A DNA stretch of 17,983 bases from Thermoprotei archaeon (GTDB lineage: Archaea; Thermoproteota; Thermoprotei_A; Sulfolobales; Desulfurococcaceae), in NCBI GenBank assembly GCA_003661825.1, contig QMWW01000007.1, positions 1-17,983 on the forward strand, written 5' to 3'. This document shows positions 7,163 through 13,763 of the stretch, one piece after another; positions within the stretch are counted from its first letter, which is position 1; each line of letters opens with the position of its first letter. The notes under the pieces are model-generated. The model saw only the letters and a program-made list of their open reading frames with translations. It did no database searches and was not told where the DNA came from. Both the position numbers and the translations under genes were made by a program.

Positions 7163-7694
7163 TCACCTTAACACCGCGGAACTTTATTAAAGGTCCGCAT
7201 ATTCTACCTAGTCTATCCACAGGCTTAAATTGTATTATACTGCTCCTTTCAGATAAGTAAATTTTCACGTCAGGATCTTTATCTATAATGTCATTGAATA
7301 CCGCTAGAAGCGTATTGGCAAGGTTGTAGCACTCATCACTTTTACATAGGTCATAGTCTACACCTATGGACTCAGGATTATATACTCTAGCTCCTAAGGG
7401 GTTCTCTCTTAATAGCTTTATACCCTTTATTTTGAATACAACAATCTCCTTGGTCTTAGGCCATTTTTCGCTAAGATCTAATTTATAAATTCTCATAATT
7501 GAGGGATTGCCCCTTCTCTCCCCGACTACAGCTATATATTTGGCACCGACACGATAAGCTTTTAGTCCTAGATCATCAAGAGTTTTTTTACCGCGATTAG
7601 TTTTTACGGCATAGGGTAGTGTTGCTGCTAATTCTTTGATAAAAGTCCGGGTTCTAGGGCTTGGTTTATGAGAAGTAGTTATAAGTATTGACAT
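7152..7694 (-). CDS. Brix domain protein, Imp4-like ribosome biogenesis factor
   Basis: A 180-residue single Brix domain. The N-terminus ILITTSHKPSPRTRTFIKELAATLP is the diagnostic Brix/Imp4 start, and RRGNPSIMRIYKL (about 60-72) is the central block. Archaeal Brix proteins bind rRNA and are thought to assist ribosomal subunit assembly, like eukaryotic Imp4 and Rpf. ATG at 7694 follows the eL43 stop after 17 nt; no strong ribosome site is seen. Pcc1 overlaps its 3' end. The family is firm; the rRNA target is not known from sequence. Confidence 0.92.
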   Translation of the reverse strand: MSILITTSHKPSPRTRTFIKELAATLPYAVKTNRGKKTLDDLGLKAYRVGAKYIAVVGERRGNPSIMRIYKLDLSEKWPKTKEIVVFKIKGIKLLRENPLGARVYNPESIGVDYDLCKSDECYNLANTLLAVFNDIIDKDPDVKIYLSERSSIIQFKPVDRLGRICGPLIKFRGVKVIEK

Positions 7695-7711
7695 GGCAGA
7701 GACTCATAGAC

Positions 7712-7975
7712 CTATTCCCGAATAACTATTTTACCAAAGTACTTGTTGAGCTCTGTGCGTGGAACATATGCTCCTCCAGCCCATTTTACGCCGCATTTTC
7801 TGCAAAACCATATACCAGTGCTTAGCCTTACTACTTTACCCTTATATCCGCAGAAAGGGCAGGCGTGCGGCATATACCTTCTCTCTAGTATATCACGGAC
7901 TTTCTTGCGTAGCGTAGATCCATAGCGTGCCCCATATCTTCCTGCAATACTAACTACCTTTGTACCTTTACCCAT
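7712..7975 (-). CDS. rpl37ae: Ribosomal protein eL43 (L37Ae), zinc-binding
   Basis: An 87-residue large-subunit ribosomal protein with a C4 zinc ribbon: C39, C42, C58 and C61 (CPFC...CRKC). The start MGKGTKVVSIAGRYGARYG at ATG 7975 matches the family N-terminus; the longer frame from GTG 7990 would add five residues and overlap rrp42, so it is rejected. ATG 7975 lies 5 nt after the rrp42 stop, with GGGGAT upstream. It is encoded in the exosome superoperon directly after rrp42, the standard archaeal order. The rpoP gene that follows eL43 in many archaea is absent here. Confidence 0.95.
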   Translation of the reverse strand: MGKGTKVVSIAGRYGARYGSTLRKKVRDILERRYMPHACPFCGYKGKVVRLSTGIWFCRKCGVKWAGGAYVPRTELNKYFGKIVIRE

Positions 7976-7980
7976 TTTAA

Positions 7981-8859
7981 CTATCCCCACAATTCCTCTA
8001 GTGCTAAGCTAGGTTTAGTGTAGTTTTGTGGGTTATTTAAGACTTTTCCTATTAGTTCGTGCAGCTCTTTGGCTTTTCTTAATGCTAGATCTAGTGCTGC
8101 TTCAAACGTTTCCTGCTTAATTCCCTTCATCCCGGTCTTCTGCAATCCGACTATTCTTCCATTCTCATCTACTGCAAATGTTATTCGTGAATCTATGATG
8201 AGTTCCTCGTCTAGCGATGGATCTACGAGTAAGTTTTCTTCAAATACGCCTATAGTGATAGTTACGACGTTAAGGTTAAGAGGCAGGGGTTTTTCTTTTT
8301 GTTCTCTATTAATTATTATGTTGTCTTCTGCTTCAACAACTACACTAGGTATCTTGGTAAAATTCAGGGCAAGCATTGAAGAAAGCATTCCAGCATCCAG
8401 TATGTTACCGTCATGATCAAGTAAGTAGAGATCATTGAATAAGATCCAGACTTTCTTAGTAGGAATTATGACTAGATCTTCTAGTCGAATAGCATGCGGT
8501 TCACGAAGACTTCTATCTATGACCCTTGCAACTTCTATTGCATCTTCATCAGGAGGTCCTGGCTCGAATGTTGGCGATGCTAGAGGCACGAACTCTGCAT
8601 GTACCTGTAACACCCCCTCATACGGTCTATCGCTATATGGTGCTCCTATTTCTAGTTTTATCCCCGTGACAACAGTTGTGTTTCCTAGCTTAACGAGTGC
8701 GCTTCCTTCGGCTTTAGGTATAGGGTTTACAGCGATCCATATGTTCCTATAATCTTCAAACTTTCTTCCATCTATTCTTTCTCCTCTCTTCAGAAGTCTT
8801 AGTATTGTTTCTCTCTTAATGGTAGGTATAACTGGCTGTTTAGTAGGTGTTGTAGACAA
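7981..8859 (-). CDS. rrp42: Exosome subunit Rrp42 (non-catalytic RNase PH-like)
   Basis: A 292-residue RNase PH-like protein that pairs with Rrp41 to form the hexameric ring of the archaeal exosome, which degrades and tails RNA 3' to 5'. The N-terminal GERIDGRKFEDYR block and the RNase PH fold are clear. The ADMP-type catalytic acid seen in Rrp41 is replaced here (DENGRIVGLQKTGMKGI), as expected for the structural partner. TTG at 8859 has GGTGAGAG upstream, lying directly after the rrp41 stop, which supports this start. eL43 follows after 5 nt. Confidence 0.96.
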   Translation of the reverse strand: MSTTPTKQPVIPTIKRETILRLLKRGERIDGRKFEDYRNIWIAVNPIPKAEGSALVKLGNTTVVTGIKLEIGAPYSDRPYEGVLQVHAEFVPLASPTFEPGPPDEDAIEVARVIDRSLREPHAIRLEDLVIIPTKKVWILFNDLYLLDHDGNILDAGMLSSMLALNFTKIPSVVVEAEDNIIINREQKEKPLPLNLNVVTITIGVFEENLLVDPSLDEELIIDSRITFAVDENGRIVGLQKTGMKGIKQETFEAALDLALRKAKELHELIGKVLNNPQNYTKPSLALEELWG

Positions 8860-8870
8860 GCTCTCTCACC

Positions 8871-9593
8871 CTAGCTTTCAAGAGCTTTAAGGTATTTTTT
8901 GTAAAGGGTTTCTTTCATTACTTTGTATATATGTTCAGCTCCTTTCTTAGCTAGTTTAATCCCTTCTAGTACTTCGTCTTTAGTCATTACACCGTTTAAT
9001 TGTAGCAGAACGATCTCATCGATCCCAGCAGCATATCCTACAGGCATATCAGCCTCGCCATACTCATCTTCAACTTCGTCTATATCGAGTACAAGTACTC
9101 CGTCAACCTTACCTACAGCCACTCCAGCCACTAAGTCTCGCATAGGTATGCCGGCATCGGCTAGTGCGAGGGAGGCAGCCGTTAAACCCGCAGTACGTGT
9201 ACCGCCATCGGCTTGAAGCACCTCTATAAATATATCGATAGTGGTACGTGGAAAGAGCTCGGTGAAGACTACAGCTTCTAACGCTTCTCTAATGACTTTT
9301 GAAAGCTCAATCTCTCTCCTAGATGGAGCTGGACTCTTTCTTTCGCTAGTTGAGAAAGGCGACATGTGGTATCTACACCTTATTATTGCTCTATCTGGTA
9401 GAATTAGGTGCTTTGGATAAGTTTCACGTGGACCATAAACTGCGGCGATAACTTTGGTTCCACCGTATTCCACTATAGCGGAACCATCTGAATTTTTCAG
9501 CACACCTACTTCCATCCTAATAGGTCTTAACTCACCTGGTTTTCTGCCGTCGTGTCTTAAACCATCTTCTCTGATTAAGACTGGTTTCTCCAT
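8871..9593 (-). CDS. rrp41: Exosome catalytic subunit Rrp41
   Basis: A 240-residue RNase PH-family phosphorolytic 3'-5' exoribonuclease, the active subunit of the archaeal exosome. RNA-binding arginines R92-R93 (SRRE), the phosphate-binding region around GGTRTAG (130-136), and the acidic pair D176/D182 (EDEYGEADMP) are all present; D182 corresponds to the residue required in Sulfolobus Rrp41. ATG 9593 is 3 nt after the rrp4 stop, with GAGAGG inside the rrp4 3' end. It is predicted to form a ring of three Rrp41-Rrp42 dimers capped by Rrp4. Confidence 0.98.
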   Translation of the reverse strand: MEKPVLIREDGLRHDGRKPGELRPIRMEVGVLKNSDGSAIVEYGGTKVIAAVYGPRETYPKHLILPDRAIIRCRYHMSPFSTSERKSPAPSRREIELSKVIREALEAVVFTELFPRTTIDIFIEVLQADGGTRTAGLTAASLALADAGIPMRDLVAGVAVGKVDGVLVLDIDEVEDEYGEADMPVGYAAGIDEIVLLQLNGVMTKDEVLEGIKLAKKGAEHIYKVMKETLYKKYLKALES

Positions 9594-9596
9594 ACT

Positions 9597-10316
9597 TTAC
9601 AGCCTCTCAAGTTTCTGCATTAAAAACAGCTTAATCTTCTCTGTGAGGCCACGCATATGAGGCTTTCTATTTATTATGTTTATGGCTTCTACGAGAGCAT
9701 TTAAAGTATTATCAGATGGGCAGCTTATCCATAATACACCATTTTGCGCCACTGTTATGGTACAATGTGTCAACCCCGTTAATATATTAAGCATGCTCCC
9801 TTTCTTCCCTATGATCCTAGATACTCTACTAGGTTTTACTTCTACAACAACACCCTTAGTGATCTTGCCAAGATCTTTACCTTTAATTGTTAGAATAGGA
9901 TCTCTTGAACGGTCGAATGCTGCTATCCTAGCTAGTATATAGTCACCTACATCTAAATAGTCGCGAAGATTATGCATGATTGGGTTAAAATTCTCTATAA
10001 CCTCTGTTCCGTTTAATATTCCCTTATAGGGTGAGCGTATATCAATCACCCAGCTAGTTATACCTATTCCCGTCACCACGCCTATCACTAAATCCCCGGG
10101 TCTAGGTATATAGGTTCCCTCTAGCGGTATTACAGATACTTCGTTATTACTGATACTTGCAATGCCTATTACATCCGAGTACACCTTACCTTTGAGGATA
10201 TAGATGTGTTTCTCGGGAAGGTACTTAAAAGACTCCACCTCTTCATCTTCTATAATAGCCAATATATCTCCTGGTCTGACAATTTGCCTGTCGGCGACTA
10301 GTATTTTCAGCTTCAA
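9597..10316 (-). CDS. rrp4: Exosome RNA-binding subunit Rrp4 (S1 and KH domains)
   Basis: A 239-residue cap protein of the archaeal exosome that recruits RNA to the Rrp41/Rrp42 ring. It has an N-terminal domain (1-60), an S1 domain (about 70-146, GDLVIGVVTGIG) and a KH domain (about 155-225) with the GKKG loop at 170-173. TTG at 10316 has GGTGA 6 nt upstream, embedded in the SBDS stop region, so translation is probably coupled. Rrp41 follows after 3 nt. Confidence 0.96.
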   Translation of the reverse strand: MKLKILVADRQIVRPGDILAIIEDEEVESFKYLPEKHIYILKGKVYSDVIGIASISNNEVSVIPLEGTYIPRPGDLVIGVVTGIGITSWVIDIRSPYKGILNGTEVIENFNPIMHNLRDYLDVGDYILARIAAFDRSRDPILTIKGKDLGKITKGVVVEVKPSRVSRIIGKKGSMLNILTGLTHCTITVAQNGVLWISCPSDNTLNALVEAINIINRKPHMRGLTEKIKLFLMQKLERL

Positions 10317-10322
10317 ATACGT

Positions 10323-11018
10323 TCACCTAACATATAGGATCTTAATAGATGCGGCACCCTTTGTTAATTCGTTGATCTTATCAATGAACTCTTGTTGGGT
10401 ACCCGCTGGAATCTCTACCTCGGCGAGTAAACTCCCATCGGAAAGCCAGTTAGTTTTCTTTATCTCTCCTATACTAGCTAAGACTCTATACGCTTTTCCA
10501 CTAAATTGAGGAGGTATTTTTACAGCAATATACGCTTTTGCTATTTTTATTGGAATGTATCTAGCTAGCTTAGAAACGGCTTCTTCAAATTGCAACTCAA
10601 CGGGTTTAAAAGGATCAACCGCTATGCCTGCTTGTTCCATCGCTATCTCTATTCTTTTACGCGGTATAGGAAGCTTGGTTTTAGGATCGATAGCGTTCTT
10701 AGCTATTAGACTAATTAGCTGTTTCCTCTTTTCTTCTATTATTTTTCTTCGCTGTTCGGCGGTTAGATTTATTTCCCCCCGCTTTATTATCTCTATGGCG
10801 ACCTTTTTGAGATCGTCTGTTCCAAAAACCGATCTAAGCGCTTCGGGCGAAGCTTTTAACCCTTTTCTAGCATCCTTGTATACATAGTCTCCTATTAACA
10901 GTTCATTAATATCTACTACTTTACCTTCTTTAACCTTTAGGGCTAGATCGGGGTTTACGAGGATCTCAAATATATGCCCCTTTGCCGAGTACCTAGCGAT
11001 AACGTATTTTTCGGGCAC
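10323..11018 (-). CDS. sdo1: SBDS ribosome maturation factor
   Basis: A 231-residue homologue of the Shwachman-Bodian-Diamond protein, which in eukaryotes works with the EFL1 GTPase to release eIF6 from new 60S subunits. The N-terminal FYSH domain (about 1-90, with KYVIARYSAKGHIFEILVNP), the helical central domain (IDPKTKLPIPRKRIEIAMEQ, about 112-131) and the C-terminal ferredoxin-like domain are all recognisable. GTG at 11018 has GGGAGG 3-4 nt upstream. It lies 68 nt after the proteasome alpha gene and overlaps the rrp4 ribosome site at its stop. Clustering with the exosome is its standard archaeal context. Confidence 0.96.
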   Translation of the reverse strand: MPEKYVIARYSAKGHIFEILVNPDLALKVKEGKVVDINELLIGDYVYKDARKGLKASPEALRSVFGTDDLKKVAIEIIKRGEINLTAEQRRKIIEEKRKQLISLIAKNAIDPKTKLPIPRKRIEIAMEQAGIAVDPFKPVELQFEEAVSKLARYIPIKIAKAYIAVKIPPQFSGKAYRVLASIGEIKKTNWLSDGSLLAEVEIPAGTQQEFIDKINELTKGAASIKILYVR

Positions 11019-11086
11019 AGGCCTCCCCTATCTATGCTCTGTACCATACTCTTCGTACAATGAAAGCGCAGTGTTCGAGCCTGTAC

Positions 11087-11827
11087 TTACTTTATTTTAC
11101 CCTCTTCTATTAATTCATCGATATACTTTTTGATTTCATCGTATTTCATTATCTTAAACCTCTTTTCCTCGACGCTTATATAGCCTGCTTCTATGTTTTC
11201 CGGCCCGATTTTTTCCTCAGAGACGCTAGCTATCGTTTCTATTCCAAGCTTTATGATATCTTTAAGGCTATAGTCATATCTATACTTCTTTTCAATAATG
11301 CTATTAGCTTCACTACTTTTCTCGCCTATTACAACTGCGTAGTAGCTTAGGTATCTACCGCTGGGTTCAGTCATATAGAGCTTTGGCTGGTCATCTACTC
11401 CAACAAGTATTATTGCTACGCCGAATGGTCTTACGCCAGCGTGTTGAGTATAAGCTTGCTTAACGTCACAAATTTGCCTAGCTAGGTACTCAACAGTTAT
11501 AGGTTCATCATAGTAAAACCTATGTACTAGTGCAAGATGTCTTGCATAGTCTACTAATACCCTGCCATCACTTGCTATACCTGCAAAAGTAGCCCCTATA
11601 TGATCGTCTACTATGAAAATCTTCTGTATAACTGTATCATCTATCAAAGGTGACGTCTTTTTCTTGTGGACAACAACAACCGCCCCCTCTTTGCTCTTAA
11701 TACCAAGGGTGGTCCACCCCCTCCTTACAGATTCAAAGGCATATTCTACTTGGTAGATCCTGCCATCGGGGGCGAATATCGTTATAGCTCTATCATATGC
11801 GGCTGTAGCTGGTAATCCTAATCCCAT
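11087..11827 (-). CDS. psmA: 20S proteasome alpha subunit
   Basis: A 246-residue proteasome alpha subunit that forms the outer rings and gate of the 20S core particle. The N-terminal gating segment and H0 helix carry the family signature AYDRAITIFAPDGRIYQVEYA (about 10-30). The rest follows the Ntn-hydrolase fold but lacks a processed catalytic Thr, as in all alpha subunits. ATG at 11827 has GGTGG about 8 nt upstream and a TATA box about 40 nt upstream. Its own promoter right after tRNA-Leu suggests the superoperon is transcribed in at least two sections. Confidence 0.98.
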   Translation of the reverse strand: MGLGLPATAAYDRAITIFAPDGRIYQVEYAFESVRRGWTTLGIKSKEGAVVVVHKKKTSPLIDDTVIQKIFIVDDHIGATFAGIASDGRVLVDYARHLALVHRFYYDEPITVEYLARQICDVKQAYTQHAGVRPFGVAIILVGVDDQPKLYMTEPSGRYLSYYAVVIGEKSSEANSIIEKKYRYDYSLKDIIKLGIETIASVSEEKIGPENIEAGYISVEEKRFKIMKYDEIKKYIDELIEEGKIK

Positions 11828-11862
11828 TTATAGCCACCACTGTGCCAGGTAATGCTAATATC

Positions 11863-11871
11863 CATATTAAA
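11863..11871 (-). promoter_or_regulatory. TATA box of psmA (and downstream genes)
   Basis: TTTAATATG on the minus strand lies about 40 nt before the psmA ATG. A start about 26 nt further on (near 11841) leaves a leader of roughly 15 nt holding the GGTGG site. It is called from spacing and composition only. Confidence 0.45.
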
Positions 11872-11939
11872 CTAGTTGGGAGTAATAAGATTATTTGAAT
11901 CTTTTAATCAAAGGTTACCACAGCTATATAGCTCAGGAG

Positions 11940-12059
11940 TGCGGGGGGTGGGATTTGAACCCACGCAGGCCTACGCCAGCGGATCTCCTCCTGGACGTTT
12001 AAGAGAGGTGCATACCAGTCTTAAGTCCGCCCCCTTTGACCAGGCTCGGGCACCCCCGC
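11940..12059 (-). tRNA. tRNA-Leu (anticodon TAA) with a 35-nt intron
   Basis: The minus strand folds as a class II tRNA: acceptor GCGGGGG/CCCCCGC with discriminator A (CCA not encoded), D arm, anticodon stem GCGGA/TCCGC with loop CTTAAGA, a long variable arm (TGGCGTAGGCCTGCG) typical of tRNA-Leu, and T arm GTGGG/CCCAC around TTCAAAT. The anticodon TAA is at 12023-12021. A 35-nt intron (about 12019-11985) follows position 37. It carries a CTGG/CCAG inner helix and an AGA bulge at each splice site, as in a bulge-helix-bulge. The spliced length is 85 nt. Confidence 0.95.
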
Positions 12060-12086
12060 ATCTGAGTTCTTCCTTATATCATGTGG

Positions 12087-12096
12087 GGTTTAATAG
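12087..12096 (-). promoter_or_regulatory. Possible TATA box of tRNA-Leu
   Basis: CTATTAAACC on the minus strand is centred about 32 nt before the mature tRNA 5' end, which would place the start near 12066. A second A/T element (GATATAAGG, about 12073-12081) is too close. The tRNA might also be processed from a transcript that includes the upstream sRNA. Confidence 0.4.
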
Positions 12097-12102
12097 CTTT
12101 CT

Positions 12103-12161
12103 AAGGATCAGTTCGTCGCGAGGTCTTCATCAATCATGTTGGAGCGGCTTCATCATTAAAT
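12103..12161 (-). ncRNA. Candidate C/D-box guide RNA (sRNA)
   Basis: In the spacer between the RNase P Pop5 gene and tRNA-Leu, the minus strand reads: C box ATGATGA (12156-12150), a 12-nt guide (12149-12138), a degenerate D' box ATGA (12137-12134), C' box TGATGA (12132-12127), a 15-nt guide (12126-12112) and a perfect D box CTGA (12111-12108). The core is 49 nt, in the range of archaeal C/D sRNAs that direct 2'-O-methylation with fibrillarin, Nop5 and L7Ae. The D guide contains CTCGCGACG, complementary to CGTCGCGAG, which resembles a conserved segment of 23S rRNA near the peptidyl transferase region. The weak points are the degenerate D' box, a 1-nt D'-C' spacer and poor terminal pairing. Confidence 0.62.
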
Positions 12162-12187
12162 CATATTATATAATTTGTGTTAATTCT

Positions 12188-12196
12188 ACTATAAGT
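12188..12196 (-). promoter_or_regulatory. Possible TATA box of the C/D sRNA
   Basis: ACTTATAGT on the minus strand would give a start near 12166, about 10 nt before the C box. A stronger A/T element (TTATATAAT, 12173-12165) is closer to the C box than usual. Either could serve. Confidence 0.35.
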
Positions 12197-12218
12197 CTTC
12201 CTTAGAACACGTATGTGA

Positions 12219-12710
12219 CTACTTTTTTCCGAGAGTGTAGAGGATCTTACGTGCTTTCCTTATAGTTCCGGTAGTTTTTATGGGTATGAGGAGGCAAGAT
12301 CTCCCGTTTATTTCCCTTATGAAGCCTAACAGCGCTATTACATGATCTTTATATATATGTGATACTCTTATTACACCTCGTTGTATTGAGGGATCAAAGT
12401 ATATTAACTGTGGATCTGCTTTGGCAGCGCTGATCTCGCCGAACATCTCTGAAAAAGCCCTTCTAATGGCCTCTTCTACCTCTATCCGCTTGTATCTATG
12501 CTTACTGATAATGCTAAACACTATGTAGCGTTTTCTTATTTTCTTGATTGACCTCTCCTTGCGGGAAAACAGTGATTTAACCAAGTTCTCCAGCTTACTG
12601 ACCTTACTACTTAGTACTTGCGTCCTGCTTATATCCAGGATTATGGCAAGTACAGATAAAGCTAACGAAAGAATGATCAGTGTGTATAGTATTTGTAAGT
12701 CAATGCTCAA
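12219..12710 (-). CDS. rnp2: RNase P protein Pop5/Rpp14 family with N-terminal membrane helix
   Basis: The C-terminal part (about 60-163 of 163) is a Pop5/Rpp14 domain: KRYIVFSIISKHR, EVEEAIRRAFSEMFGE and a terminal RKARKIL stretch. In archaea Pop5 pairs with Rpp30 to activate the RNase P RNA that matures tRNA 5' ends. The N-terminal 60 residues are unusual: a hydrophobic stretch (about 5-25, ILYTLIILSLALSVLAIIL) and then a charged helical linker (about 34-58). TTG 12710 is preferred, overlapping the Rpp30 stop as TTGA with GGTG upstream; TTG 12725 would add five residues. No internal start near the Pop5 domain is evident, so the membrane segment appears genuine. It directly follows Rpp30, the usual partner. 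Confidence 0.82.
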   Translation of the reverse strand: MSIDLQILYTLIILSLALSVLAIILDISRTQVLSSKVSKLENLVKSLFSRKERSIKKIRKRYIVFSIISKHRYKRIEVEEAIRRAFSEMFGEISAAKADPQLIYFDPSIQRGVIRVSHIYKDHVIALLGFIREINGRSCLLIPIKTTGTIRKARKILYTLGKK

Positions 12711-13315
12711 ATACTGACACCACAACGGGATATTAACTCCCTAGGATAGCTAGTCAGAGATAATACTGCCTGTGAGAGGGGGATATGGAAAGCTATTGAT
12801 AATAGGTAAATGGTAGATCGAGGCACAAGCAGTTCGTCCCAATTCTTTGCACAACTTGTCACTATTAGCGGCATCTTAGTGTGAAACAGGTAATACACCA
12901 CCCTCCTATATATAGCTGAGCGTTTTCTCGGCGTATAAGTGAGCCATCTCCCTAGAGGCAGTTCAAGAGGTTTCGAGTGCTGTTTCATGAGATTGATCTG
13001 GTTTCTGTCAATGTATTTGTAGCAAGTGTCGTCGATTATTATTGTGTCAACGCGTGAATCGTGTGCCGCCATTCTTGCCGCTTCTATACTCAAAGGTTTT
13101 ACAGAAACTAGTACATGTTTCCGTTTGATACCATGAAGCTTCTCCTTGAGTTCTTTTCGTGTATTAGCTTCTATTACACGTTTTGTGATAACTAGCAAGT
13201 CCGCTACGCGTTCTCTTTCTTCTTCTACTGCAATTGCTTTGTAGCCTAGCTTACGGAGGATCTCAGCTGTTTTACTATCTAGCGACTTAATCCACAGGTC
13301 TATGTAGATCTTCAA
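12707..13315 (-). CDS. rnp3: RNase P protein Rpp30
   Basis: A 202-residue Rpp30-family TIM-barrel protein, the partner of Pop5 in archaeal RNase P. Family features are the N-terminal 'YIDLWIKSLDSKTAEILRKLGYKAIAVE' strand-helix-strand, the internal strand VSVKPLSIEAARMAAHDSRVDTIIID (about 71-96), and the later 'PLIVTSCAKNWDELLVPRS' block (about 148-166). The TTG start at 13315 immediately follows the stop of the COG1325 gene. It is slightly short for the family but appears complete. Confidence 0.92.
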   Translation of the reverse strand: MKIYIDLWIKSLDSKTAEILRKLGYKAIAVEEERERVADLLVITKRVIEANTRKELKEKLHGIKRKHVLVSVKPLSIEAARMAAHDSRVDTIIIDDTCYKYIDRNQINLMKQHSKPLELPLGRWLTYTPRKRSAIYRRVVYYLFHTKMPLIVTSCAKNWDELLVPRSTIYLLSIAFHIPLSQAVLSLTSYPRELISRCGVSI

Positions 13316-13759
13316 CTACCTGATCATCCCCATTTTCTTCAAGTATTCCCTCACTTTACTTATCCCGCGCCCGTTCTTAAATGAAATAGTGATCTTGATT
13401 ACATCGTCTGAATCGTGAAGCTCTATTTTATTAAAATACGCGCTTTGTTTGCTAATCCTTATAAATAGCTTGTTGCTTTTCCTGTCATATCTTAGATCTA
13501 GCGTTGCCGATAGAATAGCTCTATCGCTATCGCTAAAACTTCGAGCTAAGTATCCTAGTAAGTCTTCTAGGTCTTCACGTAACTTAAGAGAATATACTGT
13601 GATCGGGTTACCGTAATAGCCGTGCAGAATCTGCTTAGTGGGCTCAACCTTTCTACGCATAACAGGTGGTACGGTATTTAGGAGAGCTACTAAGACTTTT
13701 GAACAGTCCTCTGTAGCATGACAGTAAGTCTTTACCTCTACTTCTTGTACGCTAAACAT
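13316..13759 (-). CDS. COG1325-type predicted exosome-associated RNA-binding protein
   Basis: A 147-residue protein of the archaeal RNA-binding family (DUF54/PF01877, COG1325), long predicted to be linked to the exosome from its conserved operon position. The N-terminal VEVKTYCHATEDCSKVLVALLNTVP block and the central LRYDRKSNKLFIRISKQSAYF strand pair are typical. The C-terminal helix is VREYLKKMGM. ATG at 13759 lies 4 nt after the eL15 stop; the Rpp30 gene starts directly after its own stop. It is expected to bind structured RNA; its substrate is unknown. Confidence 0.85.
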   Translation of the reverse strand: MFSVQEVEVKTYCHATEDCSKVLVALLNTVPPVMRRKVEPTKQILHGYYGNPITVYSLKLREDLEDLLGYLARSFSDSDRAILSATLDLRYDRKSNKLFIRISKQSAYFNKIELHDSDDVIKITISFKNGRGISKVREYLKKMGMIR

Positions 13760-13763
13760 GTTC

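Noticed and set aside
7976..7990. GTG start for eL43 at 7990
   Set aside because: It overlaps the rrp42 stop and adds residues absent from the family; ATG 7975 gives the expected MGKGTKVVSIAGRYG beginning.
11021..11086. Possible small RNA or gene between psmA and SBDS
   Set aside because: No C/D or H/ACA boxes, no convincing TATA box and no ORF were seen; it looks like a plain 68-nt intercistronic spacer.
11876..12205. Plus-strand frame of 109 codons
   Set aside because: It runs across tRNA-Leu and the sRNA candidate in antisense; its 'GGVGFEPTQAY'-like text is the classic artefact of translating the reverse of a tRNA.
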